DNA of 64,000 nt, taken from contig NC_011144.1 of assembly GCF_000017265.1 (NCBI RefSeq), positions 1 through 64,000 on the forward strand. The letters are read 5' to 3'. The position numbers and the translations under genes were made by a program. A model generated the notes under the pieces. It was not told the DNA's origin and did not search any database. It saw nothing but the letters and a program-made list of their open reading frames with translations. Source of the DNA: Phenylobacterium zucineum HLK1 (GTDB lineage: Bacteria; Pseudomonadota; Alphaproteobacteria; Caulobacterales; Caulobacteraceae). Positions 36,785-47,547 of the stretch are shown here, piece by piece (position 1 is the stretch's first letter; the number at the start of each line of letters is the position of its first letter).

Positions 36785-37113
36785 TGCCGCACCAGCGCTT
36801 CGCCGAGGTGATCGGCCGCCTCGCCGCCACGATCGAGAGCCGCCGGGGCGGGGACGCCTCGGCCTCGTATACGGCCCAGCTGCTCTGCGACCTCGACCGC
36901 GCGGCCAAGAAGCTGGGCGAGGAGGCGGTGGAGGCGGTGATCGCCGCCGCCCAAGGCGACCGCGAGGGGCTCACCGCCGAGAGCGCCGACCTGATCTACC
37001 ACTGGCTGGTGGTGCTGGCGGCGGCGGGGGTGAGCCTGGACGACGTCGCCGCGCGCCTGGAGGCCCGCGAAGGGACGTCGGGGCTCGCCGAGAAGGCCTC
37101 GCGCAAGGTCTAG
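36784..37113 (+). CDS. hisE: Phosphoribosyl-ATP pyrophosphohydrolase HisE
   Basis: Second step of histidine synthesis: PR-ATP to PR-AMP. 109-aa all-helical MazG-type fold with Glu-rich metal site KKLGEEAVEAVIAAAQGDREGLTAESADLIYHWLV. Separate from HisI, as in alphaproteobacteria. Last gene of the his run; a strong 13-bp hairpin lies 27 bp after its stop. Confidence 0.95.
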   Translation: MPHQRFAEVIGRLAATIESRRGGDASASYTAQLLCDLDRAAKKLGEEAVEAVIAAAQGDREGLTAESADLIYHWLVVLAAAGVSLDDVAARLEAREGTSGLAEKASRKV

Positions 37114-37140
37114 CTGCTCGCAGCATCGGGACGCGAAGGA

Positions 37141-37169
37141 GCGCCAGCCGCAGGTGCTGCGGCTGGCGC
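37141..37169. terminator. Perfect 13-bp hairpin after hisE
   Basis: Arms GCGCCAGCCGCAG / CTGCGGCTGGCGC separated by a 3-nt loop GTG, between the convergent stops of hisE and the lipoprotein gene. Very stable; no T-tract. Probably a bidirectional terminator or mRNA stabiliser. Confidence 0.6.
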
Positions 37170-37198
37170 CGAGTTCGCGCTCGGCCCTTCGCTGACGT

Positions 37199-37783
37199 CT
37201 AGCGGGGCTCGGGGTACTGGATGCGCGGACGCAGGTTGTCGATGACCGCCCGGGCGTCGAAGGCGCGCGGATCGTCGGCCGGCTTCTGGCCGCGGCCCAT
37301 CACGATCTCGGCGGTGGCCTCGTAGCGGTCCACGGTGCGCACGTCGACGCGGTTGGCCCAGAAGGGGTCGCCCCAGAAGGGATCCCAGGTGCGCCAGCCG
37401 TACCCGCGGCCGTAGTAGCGCCAGGAGGGGCGCCAGTAGCCGTAGGTGGGGCCGTACCAGGGCCGGTAGAACGGGTCGGGCTCCACATAGGTGCGCGACT
37501 GCCGGTCGGTGGCGCGGTCCACGACCTGGAACCAGTCGTAGCCCTGCTGCACGGTCAGCTCGGCGGCGCGGAAGAGGAGGTAGCCCTCGACCGTCTCGCG
37601 CGAGGTGAGCGTGTTGCCCTGGAAGTTCACCCGGAAGCGGTTGGACTCCAGCTGGATTTCCGAATACCCGCCGGACGTCGACTGTCCGGGAATGTTCGGC
37701 TGGTAAGGCGTAGGCGTCGCGCAGGCCGCAAGCCCCGCGGCCAAGGCCAGGCCGATGGCGATAGCGGCTGATCTCTTTGACAT
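37199..37783 (-). CDS. Lipoprotein of the CC0125/CC1285 type
   Basis: 194 aa from ATG 37783, with GAGAAGG just upstream. Lipobox LAAC in the first 25 residues. Conserved core IQLESNRFRVNFQGNTLTSRETVEGYLLFRAAELTVQQGYDWFQVV, then an aromatic-rich stretch (FYRPWYGPTYGYWRPSWRYY), then a beta-type C-terminus ending VIDNLRPRIQYPEPR. I recall this as a Caulobacterales lipoprotein family of unknown function. Probably outer-membrane anchored. A longer frame begins 87 bp upstream but lacks a proper signal at its N-terminus. Confidence 0.78.
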   Translation of the reverse strand: MSKRSAAIAIGLALAAGLAACATPTPYQPNIPGQSTSGGYSEIQLESNRFRVNFQGNTLTSRETVEGYLLFRAAELTVQQGYDWFQVVDRATDRQSRTYVEPDPFYRPWYGPTYGYWRPSWRYYGRGYGWRTWDPFWGDPFWANRVDVRTVDRYEATAEIVMGRGQKPADDPRAFDARAVIDNLRPRIQYPEPR

Positions 37784-37892
37784 TTGCCTTCTCGAACTCG
37801 GAGAGGTCCCTCGAAGGGACATGTAAAGCTCTGAACCCGTAGCCGCAATTGTGGTTGCGGGCCCGATCATCTGGCGGCGCCTCGCCTTCCCA

Positions 37893-38297
37893 TCATCCCT
37901 GGACGACCACCAGGACCCAGATCGCGCGGCCGAGCGCGCCGAACAGCAGGACGCCGGCGGCCAGCGCCTGGATCAGGAAGCCCAGCTCGCGCTTGGCCGG
38001 GTCGCGCACGTAGCCGAGCTGATAGACGATGCGCCCGACGATCCAGATCAGGCCGAGGGCTGCGGCGACCAGATCGCTCCAGTAGAGCGCGAACAGCCAC
38101 ATCGACGGCAGGAAGATCGGCAGCCATTCCAGGGTATTGTAGTGGGCCCGGATGGTGCGCTCGAGCACCGGATCGCCGGTCATGGCCGGGGCGGCGATGC
38201 CGCTGCGGCGCCGGGCGCCGGCGACGGCCAGCCCCATCCAGAAGTAGGTCAGGATCGCCAACAGGGTGACGATGGCGACATAGGCGTGAGTCTGCAT
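37893..38297 (-). CDS. MAPEG family membrane protein
   Basis: 134 aa with four membrane helices. The MAPEG signature region is ERTIRAHYNTLEWLPIFLPSMW, with the conserved Arg/His/Asn-Glu positions. Bacterial MAPEG members resemble glutathione S-transferase/eicosanoid enzymes, but this one's activity is unknown. Monocistronic on the minus strand. Confidence 0.86.
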   Translation of the reverse strand: MQTHAYVAIVTLLAILTYFWMGLAVAGARRRSGIAAPAMTGDPVLERTIRAHYNTLEWLPIFLPSMWLFALYWSDLVAAALGLIWIVGRIVYQLGYVRDPAKRELGFLIQALAAGVLLFGALGRAIWVLVVVQG

Positions 38298-38407
38298 GTG
38301 GTTTCCCCCCGTTGCTGCGGCCGAGCTTGACGCATGCCGCGGCCGAGGGGAACCGCCGTGGCGGCCGGGGGCGTTTAGCTGCCGAAGCCGCCGACGGGAG
38401 GGCGCCG

Positions 38408-38614
38408 ATGGACGTCGAATCCACCGCCATCCAGGAGATCGACTACGACGCCGACCGCTCGAAGCTGCTCGTCCGCTTCCAGAGCGGCGAGCGCTACGTC
38501 TACGTTGGCGTGCCGGGCGAGGTGCACCGCTCGTTCCTGGACGCCCCGTCGAAGGGGCGGTTCTTCCAGGCCGAGATCCGCGACCGCTATCCTTACAACC
38601 GCCTGGACGGCTAG
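38408..38614 (+). CDS. KTSC domain protein
   Basis: 68 aa, essentially one KTSC domain: [63 protein letters not shown] domains are found alone or fused to lysyl-tRNA synthetase-like and nuclease proteins; role unknown. Note the usual Cys/Ser residues of the name are partly replaced. ATG 38408 chosen over a longer non-conserved extension. Its TAG overlaps the argG TAG. Confidence 0.82.
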   Translation: MDVESTAIQEIDYDADRSKLLVRFQSGERYVYVGVPGEVHRSFLDAPSKGRFFQAEIRDRYPYNRLDG

Positions 38615-39885
38615 CCCGTGAAGTGTTCGCCGTCGGGGATCTCCGCCAGCGGCTTGCCCCGGCGGCGGTCGCGATTGGCCATGACCCGCAGGCGCAGGGC
38701 GTTCAGCTTGATGAAGCCCTCGGCGTCGCGGTGGTCGTAGGCGACCGCGCCTTCCTCGAAGGTCACCAGCTCCTGGTCGTAGAGCGAGTAGGGGCTGGTG
38801 CGGCCGATGACCGTGACATTGCCCTTGTAGAGCTTGACCCGCACCTGGCCGGCCACCGGCTCCTGGCTCTTGTCGATGGCCGCCTGCAGCATCTCGCGCT
38901 CGGCCGAGAACCAGAAGCCGTTGTAGATCAGGCCGGCGTACTTCGGCATCAGCTCGTCCTTCAGGTGCATGGCGCCCCGGTCGAGGGTGATGCTCTCGAT
39001 GCCGCGGTGGGCGGCGAGCAGGATGGTCCCGCCGGGCGTCTCGTAGACGCCGCGCGACTTCATGCCGACGAAGCGATTCTCCACCAGGTCGAGGCGGCCG
39101 ATCCCATTGTCGTGGCCGAGCTCGTTCAGCCTCGCCAGCAGGGCGGCGGGCGACAGCTTCTGGCCGTCGATGGCGACGGGGTCGCCCTTCTCGAAGTCGA
39201 TGGTGATGACGGTCGCCTTGTCGGGCGCGTCCTCGGGGGCGATCGTGCGCATGTGCACGAACTCGGGGGCCTCGACCGAAGGGTCTTCCAGCACCTTACC
39301 TTCCGAGGAGGAGTGCAGCAGGTTGGCGTCCACGCTGAACGGCGCCTCGCCGCGCTTGTCCTTGCTGATCGGGATCTGGTGCTTCTCGGCGAAGTCGATC
39401 AGGGCCTCGCGGCTGCGGAAGTCCCATTCGCGCCAGGGGGCGATCACCCGGATGTCGGGCTCGAGGGCGTAGTAGCCCAGCTCGAAGCGGACCTGGTCGT
39501 TCCCCTTGCCCGTGGCGCCGTGGCAGACGGCGTCGGCGCCAACCTGGCGGGCGATCTCGATCTGGCGCTTGGCGATCAGCGGCCGGGCGATCGAGGTGCC
39601 GAGCAGGTACTGGCCCTCGTAGACGGTGTTGGCGCGGAACATCGGGAAGACGAAGTCCCGGACGAACTCCTCGCGCAGGTCGTCGATGAAGATGTTCTCG
39701 GGCTTGATGCCCAGCATCAGCGCCTTCTCGCGGGCGGGGGTCAGCTCCTCGCCCTGGCCGAGGTCGGCGGTGAAGGTGACCACCTCGGCGCGGTACTCGG
39801 TCTGCAGCCACTTCAGGATGATCGAGGTGTCGAGGCCGCCGGAGTAGGCGAGCACGACCTTCTTGACGGGCTTCTTGTCGGCCAT
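38611..39885 (-). CDS. argG: Argininosuccinate synthase ArgG
   Basis: ATP-dependent condensation of citrulline and aspartate. 424 aa: PP-loop [15 protein letters not shown] at residues 13-27, [15 protein letters not shown] in the middle, and the C-terminal helix. Complete. Monocistronic on the minus strand; converges on the KTSC gene. Confidence 0.96.
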   Translation of the reverse strand: MADKKPVKKVVLAYSGGLDTSIILKWLQTEYRAEVVTFTADLGQGEELTPAREKALMLGIKPENIFIDDLREEFVRDFVFPMFRANTVYEGQYLLGTSIARPLIAKRQIEIARQVGADAVCHGATGKGNDQVRFELGYYALEPDIRVIAPWREWDFRSREALIDFAEKHQIPISKDKRGEAPFSVDANLLHSSSEGKVLEDPSVEAPEFVHMRTIAPEDAPDKATVITIDFEKGDPVAIDGQKLSPAALLARLNELGHDNGIGRLDLVENRFVGMKSRGVYETPGGTILLAAHRGIESITLDRGAMHLKDELMPKYAGLIYNGFWFSAEREMLQAAIDKSQEPVAGQVRVKLYKGNVTVIGRTSPYSLYDQELVTFEEGAVAYDHRDAEGFIKLNALRLRVMANRDRRRGKPLAEIPDGEHFTG

Positions 39886-39957
39886 CGGGGCTGGGACCTT
39901 GCGAAATGAGGTGCGGAGGAACGGTCGCGCGCCTTTAAGGGCACGCGGCTCTGCGGT

Positions 39958-40323
39958 TCAAGGCCTGAGTGCGCCTTCGTCCTCCAGGGTGCGCAGGACG
40001 CCGCGCAGCCAGGCGAGATGGGCCAGGGCGAACAGGGGGGCGACCGCCAGCCGGACGAGGAAGACCAGCACGGCCTTCTCGGGCGTCCCCGCCAGCCGGC
40101 CGAAGATCAGCAGGGCCAGGCCCACCAGCAGCGGCGCGCCGATCGCCACGGCGAAGGCGGCGTTGCGTGATCCCCGCGGCCGCGCCGTCACGCTGGGCGA
40201 GAAGGGCAGAGGCGTGCGCACGTCGGCCGGAATGCGCGCCAGGGCCGCGCGGCTGGTGGAGGCGATCGAGGCCATCACCAGGATCCAGACGGCGTCGCCG
40301 ACATAGGGGAGCCAGGCCAGCAT
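39958..40323 (-). CDS. Small hypothetical membrane protein downstream of kup
   Basis: 121 aa. Three hydrophobic stretches: WLPYVGDAVWILVMASI at the N-terminus, AAFAVAIGAPLLVGLALLIFG, and VFLVRLAVAPLFALAHLAWL. No family recognised. Its ATG follows the kup TAG with no spacing (TAGATG), so it is translated from the kup transcript. Could be an accessory of the transporter; this is inference only. Confidence 0.6.
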   Translation of the reverse strand: MLAWLPYVGDAVWILVMASIASTSRAALARIPADVRTPLPFSPSVTARPRGSRNAAFAVAIGAPLLVGLALLIFGRLAGTPEKAVLVFLVRLAVAPLFALAHLAWLRGVLRTLEDEGALRP

Positions 40324-42243
40324 CTAGACGGTCACCTGGGCGCCCATCTCGACCACACGGCCGGGCGGGATGCGATAGAAGTCGGTGGGATTGGCGGCGT
40401 TCTTCATCAGGAAGATGAACACCTTGTCCTGCCAGAGCGGCATGCCCGACTGGGCCGAGGGCACCACCGAGCGCCTGCCGAGGAAGAAGCTGGTGGCCAT
40501 GATGTCGAACTTCAGGCCCAGCTTGCGGCACAGGCCCAGCGCCTTGGGCACGTTGGGGCTCTCCATGAAGCCGTAGGTGATGACGACCTTCTTGAAGTCG
40601 TCGTTCAGCGGTTCGATCCGGACCCGGTCCTCCTCCCTGACCCGCGGGGTCTCGGCGGTCTGGACGGTCAGGATGATGTTCTTCTCGTGCAGCACCTTGT
40701 TGTGCTTGAGGTTGTGCATCAGCGCCACGGGGGCGGTGTCGGGGTCCGAGGTCAGGAAGATCGCCGTGCCCGGCGCCCGGTGCGGCGCGCGGGCCTTCAG
40801 GATCTCGGCCAGCTCGGTCATCTGCACGCTGTCGCGGCGGGTCTTGTCGGCCAGGATCTGGGTGCCGCGGGTCCAGGTCCACATGACCAGGACGAGGGCC
40901 GCGCCCAGCACCAGCGGAAGCCACGCCCCCTGCGGGATCTTCAGCAGGTTCGAGGAGATGAACACCACGTCGAGCAGGCCGAAGGCCGCCGAGGCCGCCG
41001 CCGCCTGCCAGACCGGCCGCTTCCACATGTAGCGGACGATGTAGAAGAACAGCAGCGTGTCGACGAACATCGCGCCGGTCACCGCGATGCCGTAGGCGGC
41101 GGCCAGGTTCGACGAGGTGCGGAACATCACCAGCAGCACCAGCACGCCGATCAGCAGCAGCGTGTTGACCTGCGGCACGTAGATCTGGCCGGCCTGGGTC
41201 TCGCTGGTCCGCCGGATGTCGATCCGCGGGAACAGGCCGAGCTGCACCGCCTGCTGGGTCATGGAGAAGGCGCCGGTGATCACCGCCTGGCTGGCGATAA
41301 CGGTCGCGGTGGTGGCGAGCAGCAGCACCGGCCAGTAGGCGAACTCCGGGATCATCGCGAAGAACGGATTCTCCCGCGTCTCCGGATCGGACAGCACGAG
41401 GGCGCCCTGGCCCAGGTAGTTCAGCAGCAGGGACGGCAGGACCAGGATGGCCCAGGCGGCCCGGATGGGCGCTTTGCCGAAATGGCCCATGTCGGCGTAG
41501 AGCGCCTCGGCGCCCGTGACCGCCAGGAACACGCTGCCAAGGATGACGAAGCCCAGGAAGCCGTTGTCGACCAGGAAGGCCACGCCGTACCACGGCGAGA
41601 GCGCCCGGAAGATCGAGAGGTCGTCGGCGATGTGGTAGGCGCCCAGCACCGCCAGGACCACGAACCAGACCGCGGTGATCGGTCCGAAGTAGCGCGCCAC
41701 GCTGGCGGTGCCGCGCGACTGGACGAGGAACAGGCCGATCAGGATCCCCGCCGAGATCGGCAGGACGTAGGGCGCCAGGCGCGCGCCCATGCCGGGCGCT
41801 TCCCGCAGGCCCTCCACCGCCGACAGCACCGAGACCGCCGGCGTGATGATGCCGTCCCCGTAGAACAGCGCCGCGCCGGCGACCCCGAGCAGGAAGATCA
41901 TCGCCGAGCGCGTGCCCGGCGTGACGCGCTGCGCCAGCGCCATCAGGGCCAGGGTGCCGCCCTCGCCCTTGTTGTCGGCGCGCATCAGGAAGATCACGTA
42001 CTTGATCGTGACGATCAGGATCAGCGCCCAGGTGATCAGCGAGACGACCCCCAGGACGGCGAGCTCGGCCGTGCCGCCGCTCTTCGAATGGGCGAGCGCC
42101 TCGCGCATGGCGTACAGCGGGCTCGTGCCGATGTCGCCGAAGACGACGCCGACGGATCCGAGCACCAGGGCCCAGAACTTGTCCTTGGGCGCGTGATGCG
42201 TCCCCTGGGCCCCGTTTTCGGGGGCGCCGGCCGGTTCAGCCAT
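40324..42243 (-). CDS. kup: Kup-type potassium transporter
   Basis: 639-aa K+/H+ symporter of the KUP/HAK/KT family: 12 membrane helices in the first 450 residues starting FWALVLGSVGVVFGDIGTSPLYAMREAL (the Kup signature), YGDGIITPAVSVLSAVEGL, and a cytoplasmic C-terminal domain. Constitutive low-affinity K+ uptake in the inner membrane. Divergent from the SDR gene. Confidence 0.95.
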   Translation of the reverse strand: MAEPAGAPENGAQGTHHAPKDKFWALVLGSVGVVFGDIGTSPLYAMREALAHSKSGGTAELAVLGVVSLITWALILIVTIKYVIFLMRADNKGEGGTLALMALAQRVTPGTRSAMIFLLGVAGAALFYGDGIITPAVSVLSAVEGLREAPGMGARLAPYVLPISAGILIGLFLVQSRGTASVARYFGPITAVWFVVLAVLGAYHIADDLSIFRALSPWYGVAFLVDNGFLGFVILGSVFLAVTGAEALYADMGHFGKAPIRAAWAILVLPSLLLNYLGQGALVLSDPETRENPFFAMIPEFAYWPVLLLATTATVIASQAVITGAFSMTQQAVQLGLFPRIDIRRTSETQAGQIYVPQVNTLLLIGVLVLLVMFRTSSNLAAAYGIAVTGAMFVDTLLFFYIVRYMWKRPVWQAAAASAAFGLLDVVFISSNLLKIPQGAWLPLVLGAALVLVMWTWTRGTQILADKTRRDSVQMTELAEILKARAPHRAPGTAIFLTSDPDTAPVALMHNLKHNKVLHEKNIILTVQTAETPRVREEDRVRIEPLNDDFKKVVITYGFMESPNVPKALGLCRKLGLKFDIMATSFFLGRRSVVPSAQSGMPLWQDKVFIFLMKNAANPTDFYRIPPGRVVEMGAQVTV

Positions 42244-42412
42244 CCATGGTCTCCGGGAACGGGAAGCTTGAGGCGTGTTCCCTCGGGCGGCCCCATGCCG
42301 TCACGCGGCCGGGCCGATACACCCAATCCCAGGCGGGTTCAATGCGCGGCTTGCGCGCCGCCGCCTTGGCCCTAGTTTCGTGGCTCGGGGCATTTCGAGG
42401 GGCGTCGGACAC

Positions 42413-43213
42413 ATGGATCGCAGGCTTGCGCTGGTCACCGGGGCGTCGGCGGGCATCGGGGCGGCGTTCGCCCGCATCCTGGCCGGCCATGGCTACGACG
42501 TGGCGCTCACCGCCCGCAGGACCGATCGGCTGGAGGCGCTCGCCGACGAAATCCGTCTCCGCTACGGCGTCGAGACCCTCACCGTCGCCGCCGACCTGGC
42601 GCAGCCCGAGGGGCCCGGCCAGATCCTCGATCACCTGACCGCCCACGGCCGCACCGTGGACGCCCTGGTGAACAACGCCGGCTACGGCCTGCCGGGAACC
42701 TTCGCCGAGACCCGCTGGGCCGACCAGGCCGCCTTCCTGCAGGTGATGGTGACCGCCCCGTGCGAGCTGGCCCACCGCGTCCTGCCCGGCATGGTCCAGC
42801 GCCGGTTCGGCCGGATCGTCAACGTGGCCTCGCTGGCGGGGCTGGTCCCGGCGGCGGCGGGCCACACGCTGTACGCGGCCTCGAAGAGCCTGCTGATCAA
42901 GTTCTCCCAGAGCCTGTCGCTGGAGACGGCCGGCGAGGGCGTCCACGTCACGGCCCTGTGCCCGGGCTTCACCTATTCCGAGTTCCACGACGTCAACGGC
43001 ACCCGCGGCCTGGTCAGCGCCTCGACGCCCTCGTGGATGTGGCTGGGCGCCGACGAGGTGGCGGCCGCGGGCTATGAAGCGGTGGAGGCCGGCCGCACGA
43101 TCTGCGTGCCCGGGGCGCCGAACAAGGCCATCGCCGCCGTCGCCAAGCTGCTGCCCGACGAGTGGGGTCTGGCGCTGATGGCCAGCCAGGGACAGCGCTT
43201 CCGCAAGCTCTGA
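42413..43213 (+). CDS. Short-chain dehydrogenase/reductase
   Basis: 266-aa classical SDR: TGASAGIGAAFARIL cofactor loop at residues 10-24, NNAGYG, and YAASKSLLIKFSQSLSLE with catalytic Tyr and Lys. The layout resembles YqjQ/DltE-type reductases. Substrate unknown. ATG 42413 chosen; the frame is open upstream without conservation. Converges on marC. Confidence 0.85.
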   Translation: MDRRLALVTGASAGIGAAFARILAGHGYDVALTARRTDRLEALADEIRLRYGVETLTVAADLAQPEGPGQILDHLTAHGRTVDALVNNAGYGLPGTFAETRWADQAAFLQVMVTAPCELAHRVLPGMVQRRFGRIVNVASLAGLVPAAAGHTLYAASKSLLIKFSQSLSLETAGEGVHVTALCPGFTYSEFHDVNGTRGLVSASTPSWMWLGADEVAAAGYEAVEAGRTICVPGAPNKAIAAVAKLLPDEWGLALMASQGQRFRKL

Positions 43214-43220
43214 CCGGCGT

Positions 43221-43907
43221 TCAGTGCCCGTAGGGGTTCGCCGCCTCGGGGCGGATGAACCCGGCGGTGGACTCGGCCAGCCCCGCGAAGATGAACTGGA
43301 TGGCCAGGGCGCAGAGGATCAGCCCCAGCACGCGCACCACGATGGTCAGGCCGATCCGTCCCAGGATCTTCGAGATGATCGGGGTCAGCAGGAAGCACAG
43401 CAGGGTGGCGGCCGAGACCGCCGCAATGACGCCAACGCCCAGGGCCGCCCCGGTCAGGCCGAACTGCTGGGCCTGGCTCGCGTAGATCACCACTGACGAG
43501 ATGGCGCCCGGCCCGATCAGCAGCGGCATGGCGAAGGGCACGATCATCCGTTCGAACCGGCGGCGCGCCACCGAGCGCGGGTCGCCCGCCGCCGCCTCGG
43601 CCGCCTCGGCGAAGGTGGCGGTGAAATCGTCCCGGGCCATCTCCAATCCCAGCAGGAACAGGATCACCCCGCCGGCGATGCGGAAGGCCGGCAGCGAGAT
43701 GCCGAAGAACTGCAGCAGGCTGAGGCCCGAGAAGTAGAAGAACGTCAGGAAGCCCACGACGAACAGCGAGACGTAGAGCGCGATCAGCGCCCGCTCGCGC
43801 GGCTTCGCGCCCGCCGTCGCGGCCGCGAACACGGGCACGTTGCCCAGCGGGTCCAGCAGGGCGAAGAGGGCGACGAAGAAGTTGACCGCGAAGTCGGCCT
43901 GGCTCAT
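43221..43907 (-). CDS. MarC family integral membrane protein
   Basis: 228 aa with six membrane helices. MarC/UPF0056 hallmarks: FVALFALLDPLGNVPVF in TM1, GGVILFLLGLEMAR, and MIVPFAMPLLIGPGAISSVVIYAS. Transport function not established despite the historical antibiotic-resistance name. Divergent from pyrF. Confidence 0.88.
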   Translation of the reverse strand: MSQADFAVNFFVALFALLDPLGNVPVFAAATAGAKPRERALIALYVSLFVVGFLTFFYFSGLSLLQFFGISLPAFRIAGGVILFLLGLEMARDDFTATFAEAAEAAAGDPRSVARRRFERMIVPFAMPLLIGPGAISSVVIYASQAQQFGLTGAALGVGVIAAVSAATLLCFLLTPIISKILGRIGLTIVVRVLGLILCALAIQFIFAGLAESTAGFIRPEAANPYGH

Positions 43908-43966
43908 CTGCTGGCTCTTAGCCTGAATCCAACCCCGCGGACCACCCGCCTCTCCGGAGCCATGCC

Positions 43967-44689
43967 ATGGCCGCCGCCGCCGCCGCTGCGCAAACCGCCC
44001 CCGCCGCCGATCCGCGCCTGATCGTGCCGCTGGACCTGCCGACCGTGGCCGAGGCGCGGGCCATGGTCGCGCGGCTGGGCGAGGCGGTCGGCTTCTACAA
44101 GGTGGGGCTGGAGCTGTTCGCCAGCGACGGCATGGCGCTGGCCCGCGAGCTGAAGGGCCAGGGCAAGCAGGTGTTCCTCGACTGGAAGCTGCACGACATC
44201 GGCACCACCGTGCAGCGCGCCGCCGCGGTGCTGGCGGGCCAGGGCTGCGACTTCCTCACCGTCCACGGCGAACCGCAGGTGATGGCCGCCGCGGTCCGCG
44301 GCCGCGGGGACTCGGACCTGAAGGTGCTGGCGGTGACCGTGCTCACCAGCCTCACCGACGCCGACCTGAGGGAGATGGGCTTCACCGAGACCGCCCGCGA
44401 GCTGGTCGAGCGCCGCATCCGCCAGGCGATCGCCGCCGGCTGCGACGGGGTGATCGCCAGCCCGCACGAGGCCGAGCTGGCCCGCGCCCTGGGCGGCAAG
44501 GACTTCCTCGTCGTCACGCCGGGCGTGCGGCCCGAGTGGGCGGCGAAGAACGACCAGGCCCGGGCGGCGACGCCGGCTGACGCGCTGCGCGCCGGCGCCT
44601 CGCACATCGTCTGCGGCCGCCCGATCACCGGGGCCGAGGACCCCCTGGCCGCGGCGCGGCGCATCGCCGCCGAGATGGCGGGCCTGTAG
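43967..44689 (+). CDS. pyrF: Orotidine 5'-phosphate decarboxylase PyrF
   Basis: Last step of UMP synthesis. 240 aa, (beta-alpha)8 barrel: LIVPLDLPTVAEARAMV, VFLDWKLHDIGTTV with the Asp-x-Lys-x-x-Asp catalytic array, and VTPGVRPEW near the C-terminus. ATG 43967 gives an Ala-rich N-terminal leader of about 15 residues, slightly longer than usual. Confidence 0.94.
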   Translation: MAAAAAAAQTAPAADPRLIVPLDLPTVAEARAMVARLGEAVGFYKVGLELFASDGMALARELKGQGKQVFLDWKLHDIGTTVQRAAAVLAGQGCDFLTVHGEPQVMAAAVRGRGDSDLKVLAVTVLTSLTDADLREMGFTETARELVERRIRQAIAAGCDGVIASPHEAELARALGGKDFLVVTPGVRPEWAAKNDQARAATPADALRAGASHIVCGRPITGAEDPLAAARRIAAEMAGL

Positions 44690-44745
44690 TCCCTTCGGGA
44701 ACCCACGGCCAAGCTGGGCGTCTAGGCTTGCAGCCTGGACCCGCC

Positions 44746-45237
44746 ATGACCGACCCACGAATGAAACCGCTGGCCCTGCGCCGCCTGACCGCGGGCGAGC
44801 GGGCCCTGGCGGCCGAGGTGTTCGGCGAGGGGCTCGACGCCGCCCGGGTGCGGCTGTTCGCCATCCCCGCCTGGCGCCGGGCGTTCGTCGCCGGCCCCGG
44901 GCTCGTCGTCTGGCCCGCCGCGACGGCGCGACCGGACTTCGCCGCGCCGGACGTCCCCTTGCGGACCCAGGCGGTGTTCGTGCACGAGCTGACCCACGTC
45001 TGGCAGGCGCAGAACGGCGTCTCGCTGATCCTCGCCAAGCTGCGCGCCGGCGACGGGCCGGGCGCCTACGCCTACGACCTGGCCGAACACCTGGCCGGGG
45101 AGCGCGAATTCGCCGCGCTCAATATCGAGCAGCAGGCCATGGTGGTCGAACACGCCTTCCTCGCCTCGCGCGGCGGCCCGGCGCCGCACCCCCCGGAACT
45201 CTATGCGAACATCCGTTCGAACTGGCGGCGCGCGTGA
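44746..45237 (+). CDS. HExxH protein of the 'vgr related protein' type
   Basis: 163 aa from ATG 44746 (TTG 44728 would add six residues). LRRLTAGERALAAEVFGEGLDAARVRLF at the N-terminus, then VFVHELTHVWQAQNG with HELTH at residues 80-84, a zinc-peptidase motif. I recall these annotated as vgr related protein in Caulobacter and sphingomonads, although no Vgr or type VI secretion gene is nearby. Peptidase activity is plausible, not shown. Lies 203 bp before dnaK, same strand. Confidence 0.75.
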   Translation: MTDPRMKPLALRRLTAGERALAAEVFGEGLDAARVRLFAIPAWRRAFVAGPGLVVWPAATARPDFAAPDVPLRTQAVFVHELTHVWQAQNGVSLILAKLRAGDGPGAYAYDLAEHLAGEREFAALNIEQQAMVVEHAFLASRGGPAPHPPELYANIRSNWRRA

Positions 45238-45270
45238 GCCATGTCCTTGTCGGGATTGGGGACATTCGGA

Positions 45271-45298
45271 CTTGCGGGGGCCCCAAGTTTCCCCATAT
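45271..45298 (+). promoter_or_regulatory. Sigma-32 (RpoH) type heat-shock promoter of dnaK
   Basis: CTTGCGG, 13 bp, CCCCATAT: a near-consensus sigma-32 promoter (E. coli consensus CTTGAAA-N11-16-CCCCATNT). It lies in the 203-bp gap, about 140 bp upstream of the DnaK ATG, leaving a long 5' leader. Transcription start would be near 45305. Confidence 0.8.
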
Positions 45299-45440
45299 CG
45301 GCAGGCGACGCTGGTTTGCGGGCGATGGGCCCGGAAGCCGGCCGAGACCTGATCGAACCGGGGGCGTCGCTATTTTCAGGGCGCTTCATTAGAAGGCCCA
45401 CCCGCGGCGTCCGCCAACAAGGAGCGAGCAAGACTCGAAC

Positions 45441-47372
<1,932 letters not shown>

Positions 47373-47379
47373 CAACGCG

Positions 47380-47426
47380 CCCCATGGCGGCCTTCAGCCT
47401 CGGATGCGAAGAGGCCGGCCATGGGG
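47380..47426 (+). terminator. Long hairpin 8 nt after dnaK
   Basis: Outer arms CCCCATGGC (47380-47388) and GCCATGGGG (47418-47426), with a partly paired interior (GGCCTTC... GAAGAGGCC). No T-run follows. It may partially terminate dnaK mRNA, or stabilise its 3' end so that dnaK exceeds dnaJ. Confidence 0.5.
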
Positions 47427-47455
47427 ACGTCGCCGCCGCCTTCGCGGTAAGGGTT

Positions 47456-47501
47456 GCCCCCGCCCGCTCGGCCGACTTAAGCCTTGCAGTCGGGCGGGGG
47501 C
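47456..47501 (+). promoter_or_regulatory. Second strong hairpin in the dnaK-dnaJ gap
   Basis: Perfect 11-bp arms GCCCCCGCCCG (47456-47466) and CGGGCGGGGGC (47491-47501) around a 24-nt loop, ending 46 bp before the DnaJ ATG. A T-run (five T) occurs only about 23 nt after the stem. It could be an attenuator or leader structure of dnaJ. Confidence 0.45.
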
Positions 47502-47547
47502 CGACCCACCTGAATTCCAGCCCAATTTTTGAGCGCCTGACAGTTTG

